From: Acidiferrobacterales bacterium
Lineage (GTDB): Bacteria; Pseudomonadota; Gammaproteobacteria; Arenicellales; Poriferihabitantaceae
Assembly: GCA_019633985.1 (NCBI GenBank)
Contig: JAHQWE010000116.1
Location: 1 to 50,970, forward strand
DNA length: 50,970 nt
Direction of reading: 5' to 3'
In this document: piece by piece, positions 27,117 through 35,605 of the stretch
How the letters are laid out: every line of letters starts with the position of its first letter
How positions within the stretch are numbered: position 1 is the stretch's first letter
The notes under the pieces: model-generated
What the model saw: only the letters and a program-made list of their open reading frames with translations
The model's database searches: none
Told to the model about the DNA's origin: nothing
Translations under genes and position numbers: made by a program

Positions 27117-28091
27117 ATGTTCAAAAGTAACTCCAAAAGAGAATCGGCTAGACGAGAAGTCAATAAAGTCATTGCGTACTGGGATGAGGCGTATCCCGGG
27201 AAATATGATGGATATGTATCTCCATATCGTGATGATGTGACATTTGATAACTTGTTCAGTTTCTATAACTCATTCACAAAATTTGTCGCAGCAAACAGTA
27301 ACACCCTTGGCCTGGATTTGGGTTGCTGGCTTGGAGTACCTTGCATACTTGAATCTGTGAGTTCTGGGGGCAGAGTTTTCGGAGTAGAGATTCAAGAATC
27401 GTTCACCAAAGTCGCGAGAGATTGGCAGCAACAAACAGGAGTGTCAAATATATACTTTGATCACATCGATTCAGGGTGTATCCCACTCGAGTCTAAATCA
27501 ATGGATTGGGTGCTTATAAATCAAGTTCTATGTAACGCTCTACAGCATAGTTTTGAAAATACTATTAGTGAAGCGGCACGGGTGCTGAAAGATGGGGGAA
27601 CACTTGTAGTCGCAGATAGTAACAACCCTTATTGCTCTTCCGTTCGAAACCGGTTAAGCGAAACTTTTAAAACTGTTGAAATCGGCACAGGTTCTCAAGA
27701 GGCACCGACCGGGAGCTTTTTTAGAGCCAGGTTCGCAATAGTAAAGCAAACTTTTCCTGATATACCCGAAGAGCACGCAGCACTCATTGCTAGAGAAACC
27801 TGTTATCTATGGAAACCAGAAATTGTCGAAGCGACTGAGGAGTTTATAAATTCGAAGAAATCCCCAAAATCCTTTTTTGAAATTGACTTACCGCGATCTC
27901 CTGTAAATCCCTCCAATGGAGCGGCTATTGGAAATTACACAAACCCATACTATTTAGCAAAGCTGATTGAGAGGAATGGATTAGTGCCAATTATTAATAC
28001 TTCTCTAAGTTATTCTAATATAGATCCAGTAGCGCTACGGAACTCCCTTGAAGAAAGTGGTAGTTTTTACATAATAGCTAAACGTAAATAG
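27117..28091 (+). CDS. Class I SAM-dependent methyltransferase
   Basis: The protein has 324 residues. Motif I is LGLDLGCWLGVPCIL near residue 63, and FGVEIQESFTKVARDWQQQ is the post-I acidic strand. MDWVLINQVLCNALQH and ARVLKDGGTLVVADSNNPYC complete the methyltransferase core. The C-terminal 130 residues are not recognised. No good Shine-Dalgarno precedes the ATG, and the surroundings are AT-rich, unlike most of the window. It ends 31 bases before the IS630 element. Substrate unknown; a locus glycan or a lipid-linked intermediate is the likely kind. Confidence 0.75.
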   Translation: MFKSNSKRESARREVNKVIAYWDEAYPGKYDGYVSPYRDDVTFDNLFSFYNSFTKFVAANSNTLGLDLGCWLGVPCILESVSSGGRVFGVEIQESFTKVARDWQQQTGVSNIYFDHIDSGCIPLESKSMDWVLINQVLCNALQHSFENTISEAARVLKDGGTLVVADSNNPYCSSVRNRLSETFKTVEIGTGSQEAPTGSFFRARFAIVKQTFPDIPEEHAALIARETCYLWKPEIVEATEEFINSKKSPKSFFEIDLPRSPVNPSNGAAIGNYTNPYYLAKLIERNGLVPIINTSLSYSNIDPVALRNSLEESGSFYIIAKRK

Positions 28092-28092
28092 C

Positions 28093-28108
28093 AGATGTTG
28101 CAACATCT
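28093..28108. repeat. Perfect 16-base palindrome after methyltransferase stop
   Basis: AGATGTTGCAACATCT is its own reverse complement. It begins one base after the stop codon and lies 14 bases before the left end of the IS element. There is no T-run, so a terminator role is doubtful; a protein-binding site is possible. Confidence 0.6.
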
Positions 28109-28122
28109 AACTCAGATCATTA

Positions 28123-28146
28123 TTGACCCGGCAATAAAGAATATCT
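28123..28146 (+). repeat. Left inverted repeat of the IS630 element
   Basis: It begins TTGACCCGGCAA and ends ATATCT, next to a TA dinucleotide. Compared with the reverse complement of the right end it differs at five of 24 bases. Confidence 0.85.
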
Positions 28147-28154
28147 GATATAAT
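28123..28154 (+). promoter_or_regulatory. Candidate transposase promoter within the IS left end
   Basis: TTGACC at 28123-28128 lies in the inverted repeat itself, and TATAAT is at 28149-28154. The spacer is 20 bases, longer than the best 17. The -10 box sits inside a palindrome, ATCTGAT-ATA-ATCAGAT, which might allow self-regulation. Confidence 0.45.
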
Positions 28155-28173
28155 CAGATCCCTCCCAAGGGAA

Positions 28174-29141
28174 GTGATCGAAGAGAAACGCCGACAGGCC
28201 CATAAGCTTCGTCAACGCGGAATGACACGTGCTGAGATCGGAAAGATCGTTGGTGTGGACGCAGACACCGTGGGGCGTTGGTTAAAGCTGGATATCAGGA
28301 AGCTCAAGGTAAAACGGGGTGGCCGTCAGTTAGGGGCTTGCTGACAGCAGATCAGGAAAAGTCGATCCGCATAAAGATCACTGATAAGACACCCGATCAG
28401 CTGAAACTCCCCTTCGCGCTATGGACTCGTAAAGCGGTGATGGATTTGATTCATCAGGAAACGGTACTGAGGATGCCGATCCGAACTGTGGGGGAATATT
28501 TGAAACGATGGGGGTTTACGCCACAGAAGCCGACCAAACGCGCCTATGAACAAAATCCGAAAGCGATGCAACGCTGGTTGGCAACAGACTTTCCAGAGAT
28601 TCGTTCGCGTGCGAAGAAGGAGAATGCGGAGATTTACTGGGGTGATGAAACAGGCATCAGGAATGACAGCCAGCATGAACGTGGATATGCGCCCAAAGGT
28701 AAGACGCCGGTTGTTCGGTTAAATGCGAACCGTACATCGACCAATATGATTTCAGCGATTACGAATCAAGGAAAAGTCCGATTTAAGGTGTTTAGCGGAA
28801 CCCTGAACGCGGACATACTGATTGATTTTTGTAAAAGGCTGATTCGGCCAGCGGGTAGAAAGGTATTTTTGGTATTGGATAATTTACTGGTTTATCATGC
28901 CAAGGTATTTAAGGCTTGGCTGCAGCAAAATGAAGAAGCGATTGAGGTGTTCTATCTTCCTGCGTTGGATCCGGACGAATACCTCAACTGTGATCTAAAG
29001 AAGGGTGTGCACAGTGGTTCGCCTGCCAGGACGAAGACACAATTGAAACGGAAGGTGGTATCGCATATGCGGATGTTGCAGAAAAAGCCGAAGCGCGTCA
29101 CGAAATACTTCCAGCACGAAAAGATACGTTACGCTGCATAG
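28174..29141 (+). pseudogene. IS630-family transposase, frame interrupted
   Basis: The N-terminal helix-turn-helix part (VIEEKRRQAHKLRQRG..., MTRAEIGKIVGVDADTVGRW) reads from GTG at 28174 and stops at 28342-28344. The rest continues in the next frame from about 28341 (LTADQEKSIRIKITDKTPDQ...) to 29141. Joining the two requires a -1 shift near 28340. A few residues also seem missing after GRWLKL. The catalytic residues are all present: Asp in YWGDETGI, Asp in LVLDNLLVYHA, and Glu in LDPDEYLNCDLK. I see no clear slippery heptamer, so I read this as mutation rather than programmed frameshifting, though the latter is not excluded. Confidence 0.8.
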
Positions 29142-29142
29142 G

Positions 29143-29166
29143 AGATATGGTTAGTTGCCGGGTTAA
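29143..29166 (-). repeat. Right inverted repeat of the IS630 element
   Basis: It ends TTGCCGGGTTAA, the reverse complement of TTAACCCGGCAA, followed by TA. It begins immediately after the transposase stop codon. Confidence 0.85.
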
Positions 29167-29276
29167 TAAGTTAAAGTTTACTTGGGTTTCTAATCGGTAT
29201 TATCGTGAAGTTGGAAACTATCTATAGAACTATGACCTTACCGGATATTGGGGTTTAGTAACGGATAATATGAGGA

Positions 29277-30782
29277 TTGATATGGGGTACTTTATTGAAT
29301 AATCGAATTTATTATTTGGTGGGGGCAGGTCGATCTGGAACCATATCTCTTGCTAAGATTTTGGACGGCGCGGATAACGGAATCTGTAAAAATGTACCAA
29401 TACCTGGCCTAGATAGAGCAAGTCGTAATTTAAGAGATGGGCTTGTAGACGACCCTGAGTCGATTGTTGAAAGGTTGCTTCTACCTAGAGCATATAAGTA
29501 TCTTGCGACCAATGAGCATAATATTTACGGAGAAACGCAGGAGTCACTAGGAATTTTTATCCCAGCTATAAGTAGAAAAACACGCGCCAAGTTTGTATAT
29601 ATCCACAGAGACGGGAGAGAGGTTATGAGATCTTTGATGAATTGGCATAATCGGGTTGTTGGAAATATTTATAGAGAATGTTCTACTCCTGGAAATCTAT
29701 CTTCTGAAGCTCTTCTAAATGTGAGTAAACTCCCGCTTGAACTAGATGATAGCGACTACTCTAGGCCGCGACCCAAACCAAGCGAAAACCTACATTCATT
29801 CTGGATGTACTTGAGCCGTGAAGAGATGTGCGCTTACTATTGGACTAAAGTCAATGAGATTTATCTTGAGAACCTGGGGAAGATAGATCGAGCTCAAACA
29901 ATCGAAGTTGACTATACGCTTCCTGACGTAAATAGTGTTTGTAAAATAATAGAGTTTCTGGAGCTTAACGGCATAGAAGACGAAAAGATTCGGAAGTGTT
30001 TGGATCAAAAAGTTAATTCCTTCATTGGTTTCGACCCAGAGGTAAACACTTATCCACATTGGACTAGTTGGGATGGGAGTTTACGACAAAGTTTTTGGGA
30101 TATTGCTGGCGATATGATGTCGCTGTTAGGGTACGATGCCAACCCCAGGGCAAGATGGAAACCAACCAATTACGGCACTATCTGGGATGAAACCAAAGAC
30201 CTAGATTCATGGTATATGTGGATGTTTAACGGAAGAATAAATGTTCACAATGTCTTTTTTCAGTGGTTTGAGGAAAAGTCTCTAGAATATTCGATGCAAG
30301 AAATCGCCGACTTTGGAAGTGGTATCGGCTATGAATATTCTCAGTATTTCTCAAATCGAACATATCATGGCTATGATATCGCTAAGCATGTGGTGGAATG
30401 GGCTAATCGGAAGAACACGAATTCTAACCATCATTTCTACTGCACCGACTATATATGTGAAGACATAGATCGGAAATATGATTTAGTTATTTCGAGTGGA
30501 ACAATCGATAATTGTTACGATATCGATCAATACTTAGATGCAATGGTTAGAGTTTCTCGAAGGTGGATTTATTTGACGAGTTATAGCGGCTGGTTTCCAG
30601 AACTAGAATCCCATAACTATAGTTTTAATGCTGAACAAAACTGTTTCTATAACAAGCTTTCTCCAAGAAAAGTAAAAGACTTATTAAAAAATCTAGGCTG
30701 CAGTCATATCACAGTAAGAAAGCTCCCAACATTAAACAACACGATCCCATATGAGACTGAAATTTTTGCGAAGGTGGGGTGA
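29277..30782 (+). CDS. Sulfotransferase-methyltransferase fusion
   Basis: The 501-residue protein has two enzyme domains. Residues ~10-290 are sulfotransferase-like: the PAPS phosphate loop is LVGAGRSGTISLAKIL (14-29), and the 3'-phosphate motif is FVYIHRDGREVMRSLMNW (106-123). Residues ~335-470 are a class I methyltransferase: IADFGSGIGYEYSQYF (343-358), then YHGYDIAKHVVEWANRKN and KYDLVISSGTIDNC. The frame opens with TTG at 29277; a second TTG at 29295, with GGGG upstream, fits the start of the sulfotransferase fold better. There is no ATG choice. The 3' end overlaps the next gene by 32 bases, which suggests coupled translation. Sulfation plus methylation of the same glycan is the obvious but unproven reading. 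Confidence 0.7.
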   Translation: MIWGTLLNNRIYYLVGAGRSGTISLAKILDGADNGICKNVPIPGLDRASRNLRDGLVDDPESIVERLLLPRAYKYLATNEHNIYGETQESLGIFIPAISRKTRAKFVYIHRDGREVMRSLMNWHNRVVGNIYRECSTPGNLSSEALLNVSKLPLELDDSDYSRPRPKPSENLHSFWMYLSREEMCAYYWTKVNEIYLENLGKIDRAQTIEVDYTLPDVNSVCKIIEFLELNGIEDEKIRKCLDQKVNSFIGFDPEVNTYPHWTSWDGSLRQSFWDIAGDMMSLLGYDANPRARWKPTNYGTIWDETKDLDSWYMWMFNGRINVHNVFFQWFEEKSLEYSMQEIADFGSGIGYEYSQYFSNRTYHGYDIAKHVVEWANRKNTNSNHHFYCTDYICEDIDRKYDLVISSGTIDNCYDIDQYLDAMVRVSRRWIYLTSYSGWFPELESHNYSFNAEQNCFYNKLSPRKVKDLLKNLGCSHITVRKLPTLNNTIPYETEIFAKVG

Positions 30783-31878
30783 TTTTCTTCGTCGCTATCG
30801 TATTTTCAACAGTGTTGAACAGAGAGTTAGAGAGAAATTAAAGATTCTAGGCCCCAAAAAAATAGAAAATAATCCGAATATACCGATTGATAGTGACTCA
30901 GAGTCTTTGTGCTCCCGAACGACTAGTAAGAATAATTATAAGGTAAATGATGGGTTAGATTACTCAGCGTATCGTGCTCAAGTTAGAGAGAACTATGAAC
31001 CTTTGAGCAATTCCCTTTTTGTATATGAACGACTTGTTGAGCTTCTAAAGCTCACTCCGACAGTTCAAGTTCGTCCTATGCGAGAGTTGAGAAATCCAAT
31101 AGATAGTGACGATAAAGTTGTGTGTCTACGTCACGATATCGATGCGGATCCAGAAAAAGGTGTAGACCTTTCAAAAATTTTGGCAAGAGAAGGGATACCA
31201 GGAACATTTTATCTACTAACCAGCGCTAACTACTATGGTCAATTCGTTGGAGATACATTTGTGAGAAACCCGATGGTAAAAACCTGGGTTAAGAATTTTA
31301 TAGTTTCGGGTTGTGAACTCGGTCTTCACAACGATGCACTTGGAATTTCAATTAATTACAGAGTAAACGGCTCCAAAGCACTCATTGATGAGCTCGCCTA
31401 TATTCGATCTTTAGGAGCAGTTGTTACGGGAACGGTTGCACACAATTCTTTTCCAGTTCATATGGCTGAGAATTTTGAGGTATTTGAAGAGCACCAACTT
31501 TGGAAAAGAGATACCAGAATTTCTCAGCTTCTTGGAGTGTTGAAACAGGAAGACTATGGAATTAGCTACGAAGGAAACTATCCCCTTAAAATAACAAAGA
31601 TAGATCAAGCGAAACTGACGCAGTTTTTGCAAATCACACCAAATTTAAAGAACAAAGAATGGATGAAAAAATATTTGCTAGATAATCCATACATGGATCG
31701 AGACTATGACAATGATATTTGGTTAACGGGAAGCGACAGTTGGTGTTGTTGCTCCAGAAATATGGCACAGAGGTTCTTTGATATTGATATGAACTATTCA
31801 GAGATGGTGGATTTCCTCATTAGCAGATCACCTGGTTCTCGCACTGTAATTACACTGCATCCTGAATTTTTTAAATAA
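30751..31878 (+). CDS. Polysaccharide-deacetylase-like protein
   Basis: The protein has 375 residues, with a basic N-terminus (MRLKFLRRWGDFLRRYR) and a 70-residue linker. The NodB-like domain starts with VVCLRHDIDADPEKG (123-137), followed by ELGLHND (189-195), TVAHNSFPVH (228-237) and a C-terminal TLHPEFF. The His/Asp pairs are the expected metal ligands. The set RHDxD, HND, AHNSF and HPEFF matches the middle domain of the 1005-residue fusion at 14979, which has diverged residues at the first motif. Members of this fold remove acetyl groups from amino sugars or related groups. It overlaps the upstream sulfotransferase gene by 32 bases. Confidence 0.75.
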   Translation: MRLKFLRRWGDFLRRYRIFNSVEQRVREKLKILGPKKIENNPNIPIDSDSESLCSRTTSKNNYKVNDGLDYSAYRAQVRENYEPLSNSLFVYERLVELLKLTPTVQVRPMRELRNPIDSDDKVVCLRHDIDADPEKGVDLSKILAREGIPGTFYLLTSANYYGQFVGDTFVRNPMVKTWVKNFIVSGCELGLHNDALGISINYRVNGSKALIDELAYIRSLGAVVTGTVAHNSFPVHMAENFEVFEEHQLWKRDTRISQLLGVLKQEDYGISYEGNYPLKITKIDQAKLTQFLQITPNLKNKEWMKKYLLDNPYMDRDYDNDIWLTGSDSWCCCSRNMAQRFFDIDMNYSEMVDFLISRSPGSRTVITLHPEFFK

Positions 31879-31920
31879 TTAGAGTAGCCGACAAAACCCC
31901 GAATTAAGACAAATTTTCAA

Positions 31921-32862
31921 TTATTCACGCGTCTGACATGCGTAAAAACTTGATACTTCATTAATCTCGATATTTTCGACTATCTTAAACTCAGTCTTCA
32001 ACATTGGTTCGAACCAATCCCTTGCAAAGTGAAACATATGATAATCGTCTACTGGTTTAGCATTTTCATCCCAGGGGTCATATTTTTTGCTTCCTTCGAT
32101 AAACCCCATCCAAAGCAATAACATTCCATTTGGCTTAAGAATTCTAGATATCTCTTGTAACGCGCGATTCGGATCTAAAAAGTGATCCATTGAGGTTGCA
32201 ACAACGGCATTATCAAAAGAATTATCATCCCATGGTAATAGTTCAGCGACCCCATGATGGAAATAGAAATTTCGTGGTAAATCTGGAGATAGTGGATCAG
32301 TACCAACTATAAGATCTTGGGAAAAGTCAGCAAGGTAAATTGGCTGTTCCGCAATTCCACACCCAACATCAATCACGCTGCCATAGCTGTAGGGTGAAAC
32401 AAATTTCCGAAATAGTGAGGCTACGTAGTTCTCTTCGACACTGATACCAGCCTCTGGATCTTCCTGATAAGAAATCAAATTGGGCTCGAGCAATTTGTAC
32501 CATTCATCGAAGGTTCCATATCCAAATTCCTTCAATATTGCCAGCTGTTTCTCCAGCGGTTGAGGGTCAATAATCCTTGGTAGTTTGGTACTCAATTGGG
32601 TATCGGCACGTTTAGACGAGAAGAGCGATCTTGAAGAGAGCAACACCTCGACTGATGTGCCAGAGTCCGAAGAAGACATGTCGCTGACTACCTGTGCAGC
32701 CACGATATCATTAAGAGCTCGTATTTGTTCCCCGTAGTTGCCCAACGCTGTTTCGAGATAAGCCACGCGTTGCCGTAGTGATTCCATCTCTAATTTAGTT
32801 GTGTCAGAAGAGTTTTCAACCTTACCTGCTGAGGAACCGAGCAATGATTTGATAAGTTTCAA
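31921..32862 (-). CDS. Methyltransferase (type 11) with N-terminal coiled coil
   Basis: The protein has 313 residues. Residues ~22-58 (LEMESLRQRVAYLETALGN...) form a likely coiled coil, as in other polysaccharide-locus methyltransferases that work on long chains or bind partners. The SAM-binding core is VIDVGCGIAEQPIYLADF near residue 158, then VGTDPLSPD, WDDNSFDNAVVATSMDHF and ALQEISRILKPNGMLLLWMG. It is the last gene of the long minus-strand operon and lies 12 bases from the beta-propeller gene. It converges on the deacetylase-like gene; no clear terminator is seen in the 42-base gap. Confidence 0.75.
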   Translation of the reverse strand: MKLIKSLLGSSAGKVENSSDTTKLEMESLRQRVAYLETALGNYGEQIRALNDIVAAQVVSDMSSSDSGTSVEVLLSSRSLFSSKRADTQLSTKLPRIIDPQPLEKQLAILKEFGYGTFDEWYKLLEPNLISYQEDPEAGISVEENYVASLFRKFVSPYSYGSVIDVGCGIAEQPIYLADFSQDLIVGTDPLSPDLPRNFYFHHGVAELLPWDDNSFDNAVVATSMDHFLDPNRALQEISRILKPNGMLLLWMGFIEGSKKYDPWDENAKPVDDYHMFHFARDWFEPMLKTEFKIVENIEINEVSSFYACQTRE

Positions 32863-32874
32863 TGTGAGGGCGTA

Positions 32875-34083
32875 CTAGTTGTCAGGAATTTCAATGGAGT
32901 AAACGCCCTGACTATTAGGAGTTATAAAACTGAACAGCATCATATTTCTATCGCTGTAGTTTTGCCTTGGGAAATGGGCGTAAACATAATTACCACCTAC
33001 TGGCGGTGATATATCAACTACGGTGGTCCATGTTTTTCCATTGTCTCTAGATTCATGTATTTCTCCCCACGCGGCCGTGTACAAACGATCGTTGAATACA
33101 CCTAGGTCTGGTGCATCGTCGTAAGCGGGCGTCGCAGAGAGTAATGTCATAGTCCCATTATTGATCGCGACTACAGTTGTATTTGTTAAGCCCGTAGGGC
33201 TGGTGTAAATGATTTGTCCGTAAATCTCGCCTGTGCTGATTTCGCGTAGGCCTCCGACAAAGGGGCTAAACTCTCCGTTGTCAATAGCCATATTGTATTC
33301 TCTGAGGTAGCGCTGACCGTATAAATCCAGCTCTATCACTCGAACCGAGTTGTAATCATGGTTAGCACTATTGATTGCAAGACGGCCGACTTGAACATAG
33401 AGTTTGTGATCATTGGAAACTATCGATGGATATAAATATCTGTTATTACCTGGTGGCTGTTCGACAAAAAAAGGACCCCACCATCGATTTGAATACATAC
33501 CACATCGAAAATTTCTCGTAGCCCACTGTGTAGCGCAAAGATAGACTCGATCTATTACCTCGTCGTAAATAGCACCTTGATAATAGTTTCCCACACCCCA
33601 CACATCGGTAGCGATACTTTGTCTAGCACCAGTAAGTGTATTCACGGTCCAATGTATGACAGCTCCACTTGGATAGGTGGGATAAATGATATGAAGTTGA
33701 TTACTTTTACCGAGCATTAACGACGCACTCTGATGAGCGACACCTAATCTCATCCAGAAATTCCAGCCAGCTCCAACATTCCGATATAGGTCGATGTCGT
33801 ATGGTTGAGAACCCGTAGTTTGTAGTACCGCATACTGAGATCCGTCTTCCGCGACGACATATTTCGGTGTTTGCTTGCCCCATAAGGGATAAGTGGTTCC
33901 CAGTCCTTCAGACTTCACCAGCTCAACACTTGCTGCCAGCTGTGCGTGCGAACTGGTAGCAAACAGTAGAGCGCACAAAAACAGTGCCGTTCTTGTAATC
34001 TGCTCAGCTAGATGTTTGTGACAAAAACCTGATGTCTTTCGCACTTTACGATTAGCCCCTCCAATTATTTCTTTGTTCTTCAT
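32875..34083 (-). CDS. Secreted BNR/Asp-box beta-propeller protein
   Basis: The protein has 402 residues. A long basic start is followed by a Sec signal peptide (ITRTALFLCALLFATSSHA, cleavage before QLAA). The mature part reads like a propeller of short beta repeats. An Asp-box motif SRDNGKTW (345-352) is present, matching the S-x-D-x-G-x-T-W consensus. Such folds occur in sialidases and in polysaccharide lyases of the ulvan-lyase type. No clear catalytic set for either can be fixed by eye. It sits inside a biosynthetic operon, 52 bases after a glycosyltransferase gene, so it may trim or bind the locus glycan outside the inner membrane. That role is inference. Confidence 0.6.
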   Translation of the reverse strand: MKNKEIIGGANRKVRKTSGFCHKHLAEQITRTALFLCALLFATSSHAQLAASVELVKSEGLGTTYPLWGKQTPKYVVAEDGSQYAVLQTTGSQPYDIDLYRNVGAGWNFWMRLGVAHQSASLMLGKSNQLHIIYPTYPSGAVIHWTVNTLTGARQSIATDVWGVGNYYQGAIYDEVIDRVYLCATQWATRNFRCGMYSNRWWGPFFVEQPPGNNRYLYPSIVSNDHKLYVQVGRLAINSANHDYNSVRVIELDLYGQRYLREYNMAIDNGEFSPFVGGLREISTGEIYGQIIYTSPTGLTNTTVVAINNGTMTLLSATPAYDDAPDLGVFNDRLYTAAWGEIHESRDNGKTWTTVVDISPPVGGNYVYAHFPRQNYSDRNMMLFSFITPNSQGVYSIEIPDN

Positions 34084-34135
34084 TCGGAGTCTTTCTCTGT
34101 CAGTGGTATGAACACAGGGTTAGTTGGAGACGTCA

Positions 34136-35605
34136 TTATAGTATGGAATCATAGCAGTCTAGGTGACCACGTATTAATACATCAAGGCTGCAGTTTTCTA
34201 GCACCCATTCGCGAGAGTGTTTGCCCAGAATTTTCCTAGAATTAGCATCTGCGGACGCAATTTGACACAATGCGTTAGAAACCTCCTCCTCAGAAAAAGC
34301 CGGATGAAGGGGGGGCATGGTGGGAAAGCACCACTTGTTTGCTACATGTGCATAGCTGGTTATCAAAGGGGTTTCGGTTGCCATGGCCTCGGGACCGATT
34401 CCACCGATGGTGGGAATAATGCATTGATCAATTACGACATCTGCGGATCGGAGATAGTCAACAAAACGGCTTTTCACAATGGGTGGATAAAATTGTACGA
34501 TATTGTCGATCCCCAGGCTGGATACCAGGGCTCGGCTATTGTCGGCGTGTTGCCCCCAGTCCGCAATCAGTAGGAGAGAATCAGGATACTTTTGGGCAAA
34601 TTTTGCATAGCCCTCAATCATGATCTGATTGCCTTTCACGTTCCAATTCTGTCTCGCAGGAGCGAAAACGAGGAAGGTATTTGGATCTACTAGGCTGGAG
34701 CGAAACTGTTTTGGTCCATCACAGTAGCGGTCGGTATCAATATAATGTGGTACGTGAGACACGCGAGATAAACCTATATCGGTCGCAACTTCACCTACAT
34801 CCGGATTGGTTAAAAATACGTGGTCGGCGGCGAGATAGGAAAGCCGCAGTAGGGAATCCACCGGTTTCTCACCAGCAGCAAATTCTCTCAGTGGTCCATT
34901 GTCATAAACGATATATTTTGGGTCTAGACAAAGATACGTGTATACCGCATCCGTTGAATATACCTGTACCAGATCATAGTCGTTGAGCCAGAAACGTATC
35001 CGACAAAGAGCGGGGATGTAGCGATCCAGCACTTCACGTGAAATACCCTGTTCGTTTTCCAGACAACGTAACCGTTCAAGTATCTTATCTGACAGATAAA
35101 ACTGTCTGGCAATCCACGCCTCTATTCTGACAAGGAATTTGCAGAATAAATAGAAAAAGGTACCCGGGGCAATCAACAACAGCACCGCCACCCAGGCGCC
35201 GAACGACTTGGGAAAGCGAAGGTGGCTCCAGCTGCGGGTGATCCCGAGGCTGACCAGCTTAATCAGCAGACGGTCTTTGATTTTCTCAATGAAATGGCGA
35301 ACGGGGAATACACGTTCTTTACCGTTTTTCGGCGAATAGCGATATGACTCTCGACTCTCAAACCATTCAGGTCGCAAACTTCGTTGGGTTTGCTGCCAGT
35401 CATTGTGAAAGGCCTTGGCATCGATCTTTGCAGATACCTCTTCCCATTCGGGTTGCGCCATACCGTGCGGGTTATCAAAACTCAGTACAGAAAAAGTGTA
35501 CTTATCTTGATTAATGCTTTCTAGAGCTTTGACATTATTGTACGGGTTGTTCGCCACATTCTTTCCAAAATGCAGAATCCGTTTTCTATAGCCAGACGCT
35601 GTCAA
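34136..35605 (-). CDS. GT-B type glycosyltransferase with internal membrane segment (paralogue of the 23638 gene)
   Basis: I place the start at TTG 35605. It overlaps the upstream stop as TTGA and has GAGGTG just upstream, giving 489 residues. A GTG at 35656 would extend it by 17 residues into the previous gene. The protein opens RILHFGKNVANNPYNNVKAL and has AQPEWEEV, a hydrophobic stretch at about residues 134-157 (FGAWVAVLLLIAPGTFFYLF), and WIARQF. All of these mirror the protein at 23638-25455. The donor-binding part includes IPTIGGIGPEAMATETPLITS. Donor and acceptor are unknown. Confidence 0.75.
   Translation of the reverse strand: MTASGYRKRILHFGKNVANNPYNNVKALESINQDKYTFSVLSFDNPHGMAQPEWEEVSAKIDAKAFHNDWQQTQRSLRPEWFESRESYRYSPKNGKERVFPVRHFIEKIKDRLLIKLVSLGITRSWSHLRFPKSFGAWVAVLLLIAPGTFFYLFCKFLVRIEAWIARQFYLSDKILERLRCLENEQGISREVLDRYIPALCRIRFWLNDYDLVQVYSTDAVYTYLCLDPKYIVYDNGPLREFAAGEKPVDSLLRLSYLAADHVFLTNPDVGEVATDIGLSRVSHVPHYIDTDRYCDGPKQFRSSLVDPNTFLVFAPARQNWNVKGNQIMIEGYAKFAQKYPDSLLLIADWGQHADNSRALVSSLGIDNIVQFYPPIVKSRFVDYLRSADVVIDQCIIPTIGGIGPEAMATETPLITSYAHVANKWCFPTMPPLHPAFSEEEVSNALCQIASADANSRKILGKHSREWVLENCSLDVLIRGHLDCYDSIL

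Larger units (their letters stand above)
28123..29166 (+). mobile_element. IS630-family insertion sequence (1044 bp)
   Basis: The element is bounded by imperfect 24-base inverted repeats, matching at 19 of 24 positions with the shared outer core ACCCGGCAA. It is flanked on each side by TA (28121-28122 and 29167-29168), the target duplication expected for IS630. It encodes a transposase with all three DDE residues, but the reading frame is broken near its start, so it is probably not autonomous. It is inserted between two genes of the polysaccharide locus. Confidence 0.9.

Noticed and set aside
28174-28344. Programmed -1 frameshift in the IS630 transposase
   Set aside because: No clear slippery heptamer in the frame overlap, and a few residues appear missing nearby; mutation is simpler, although not proven.
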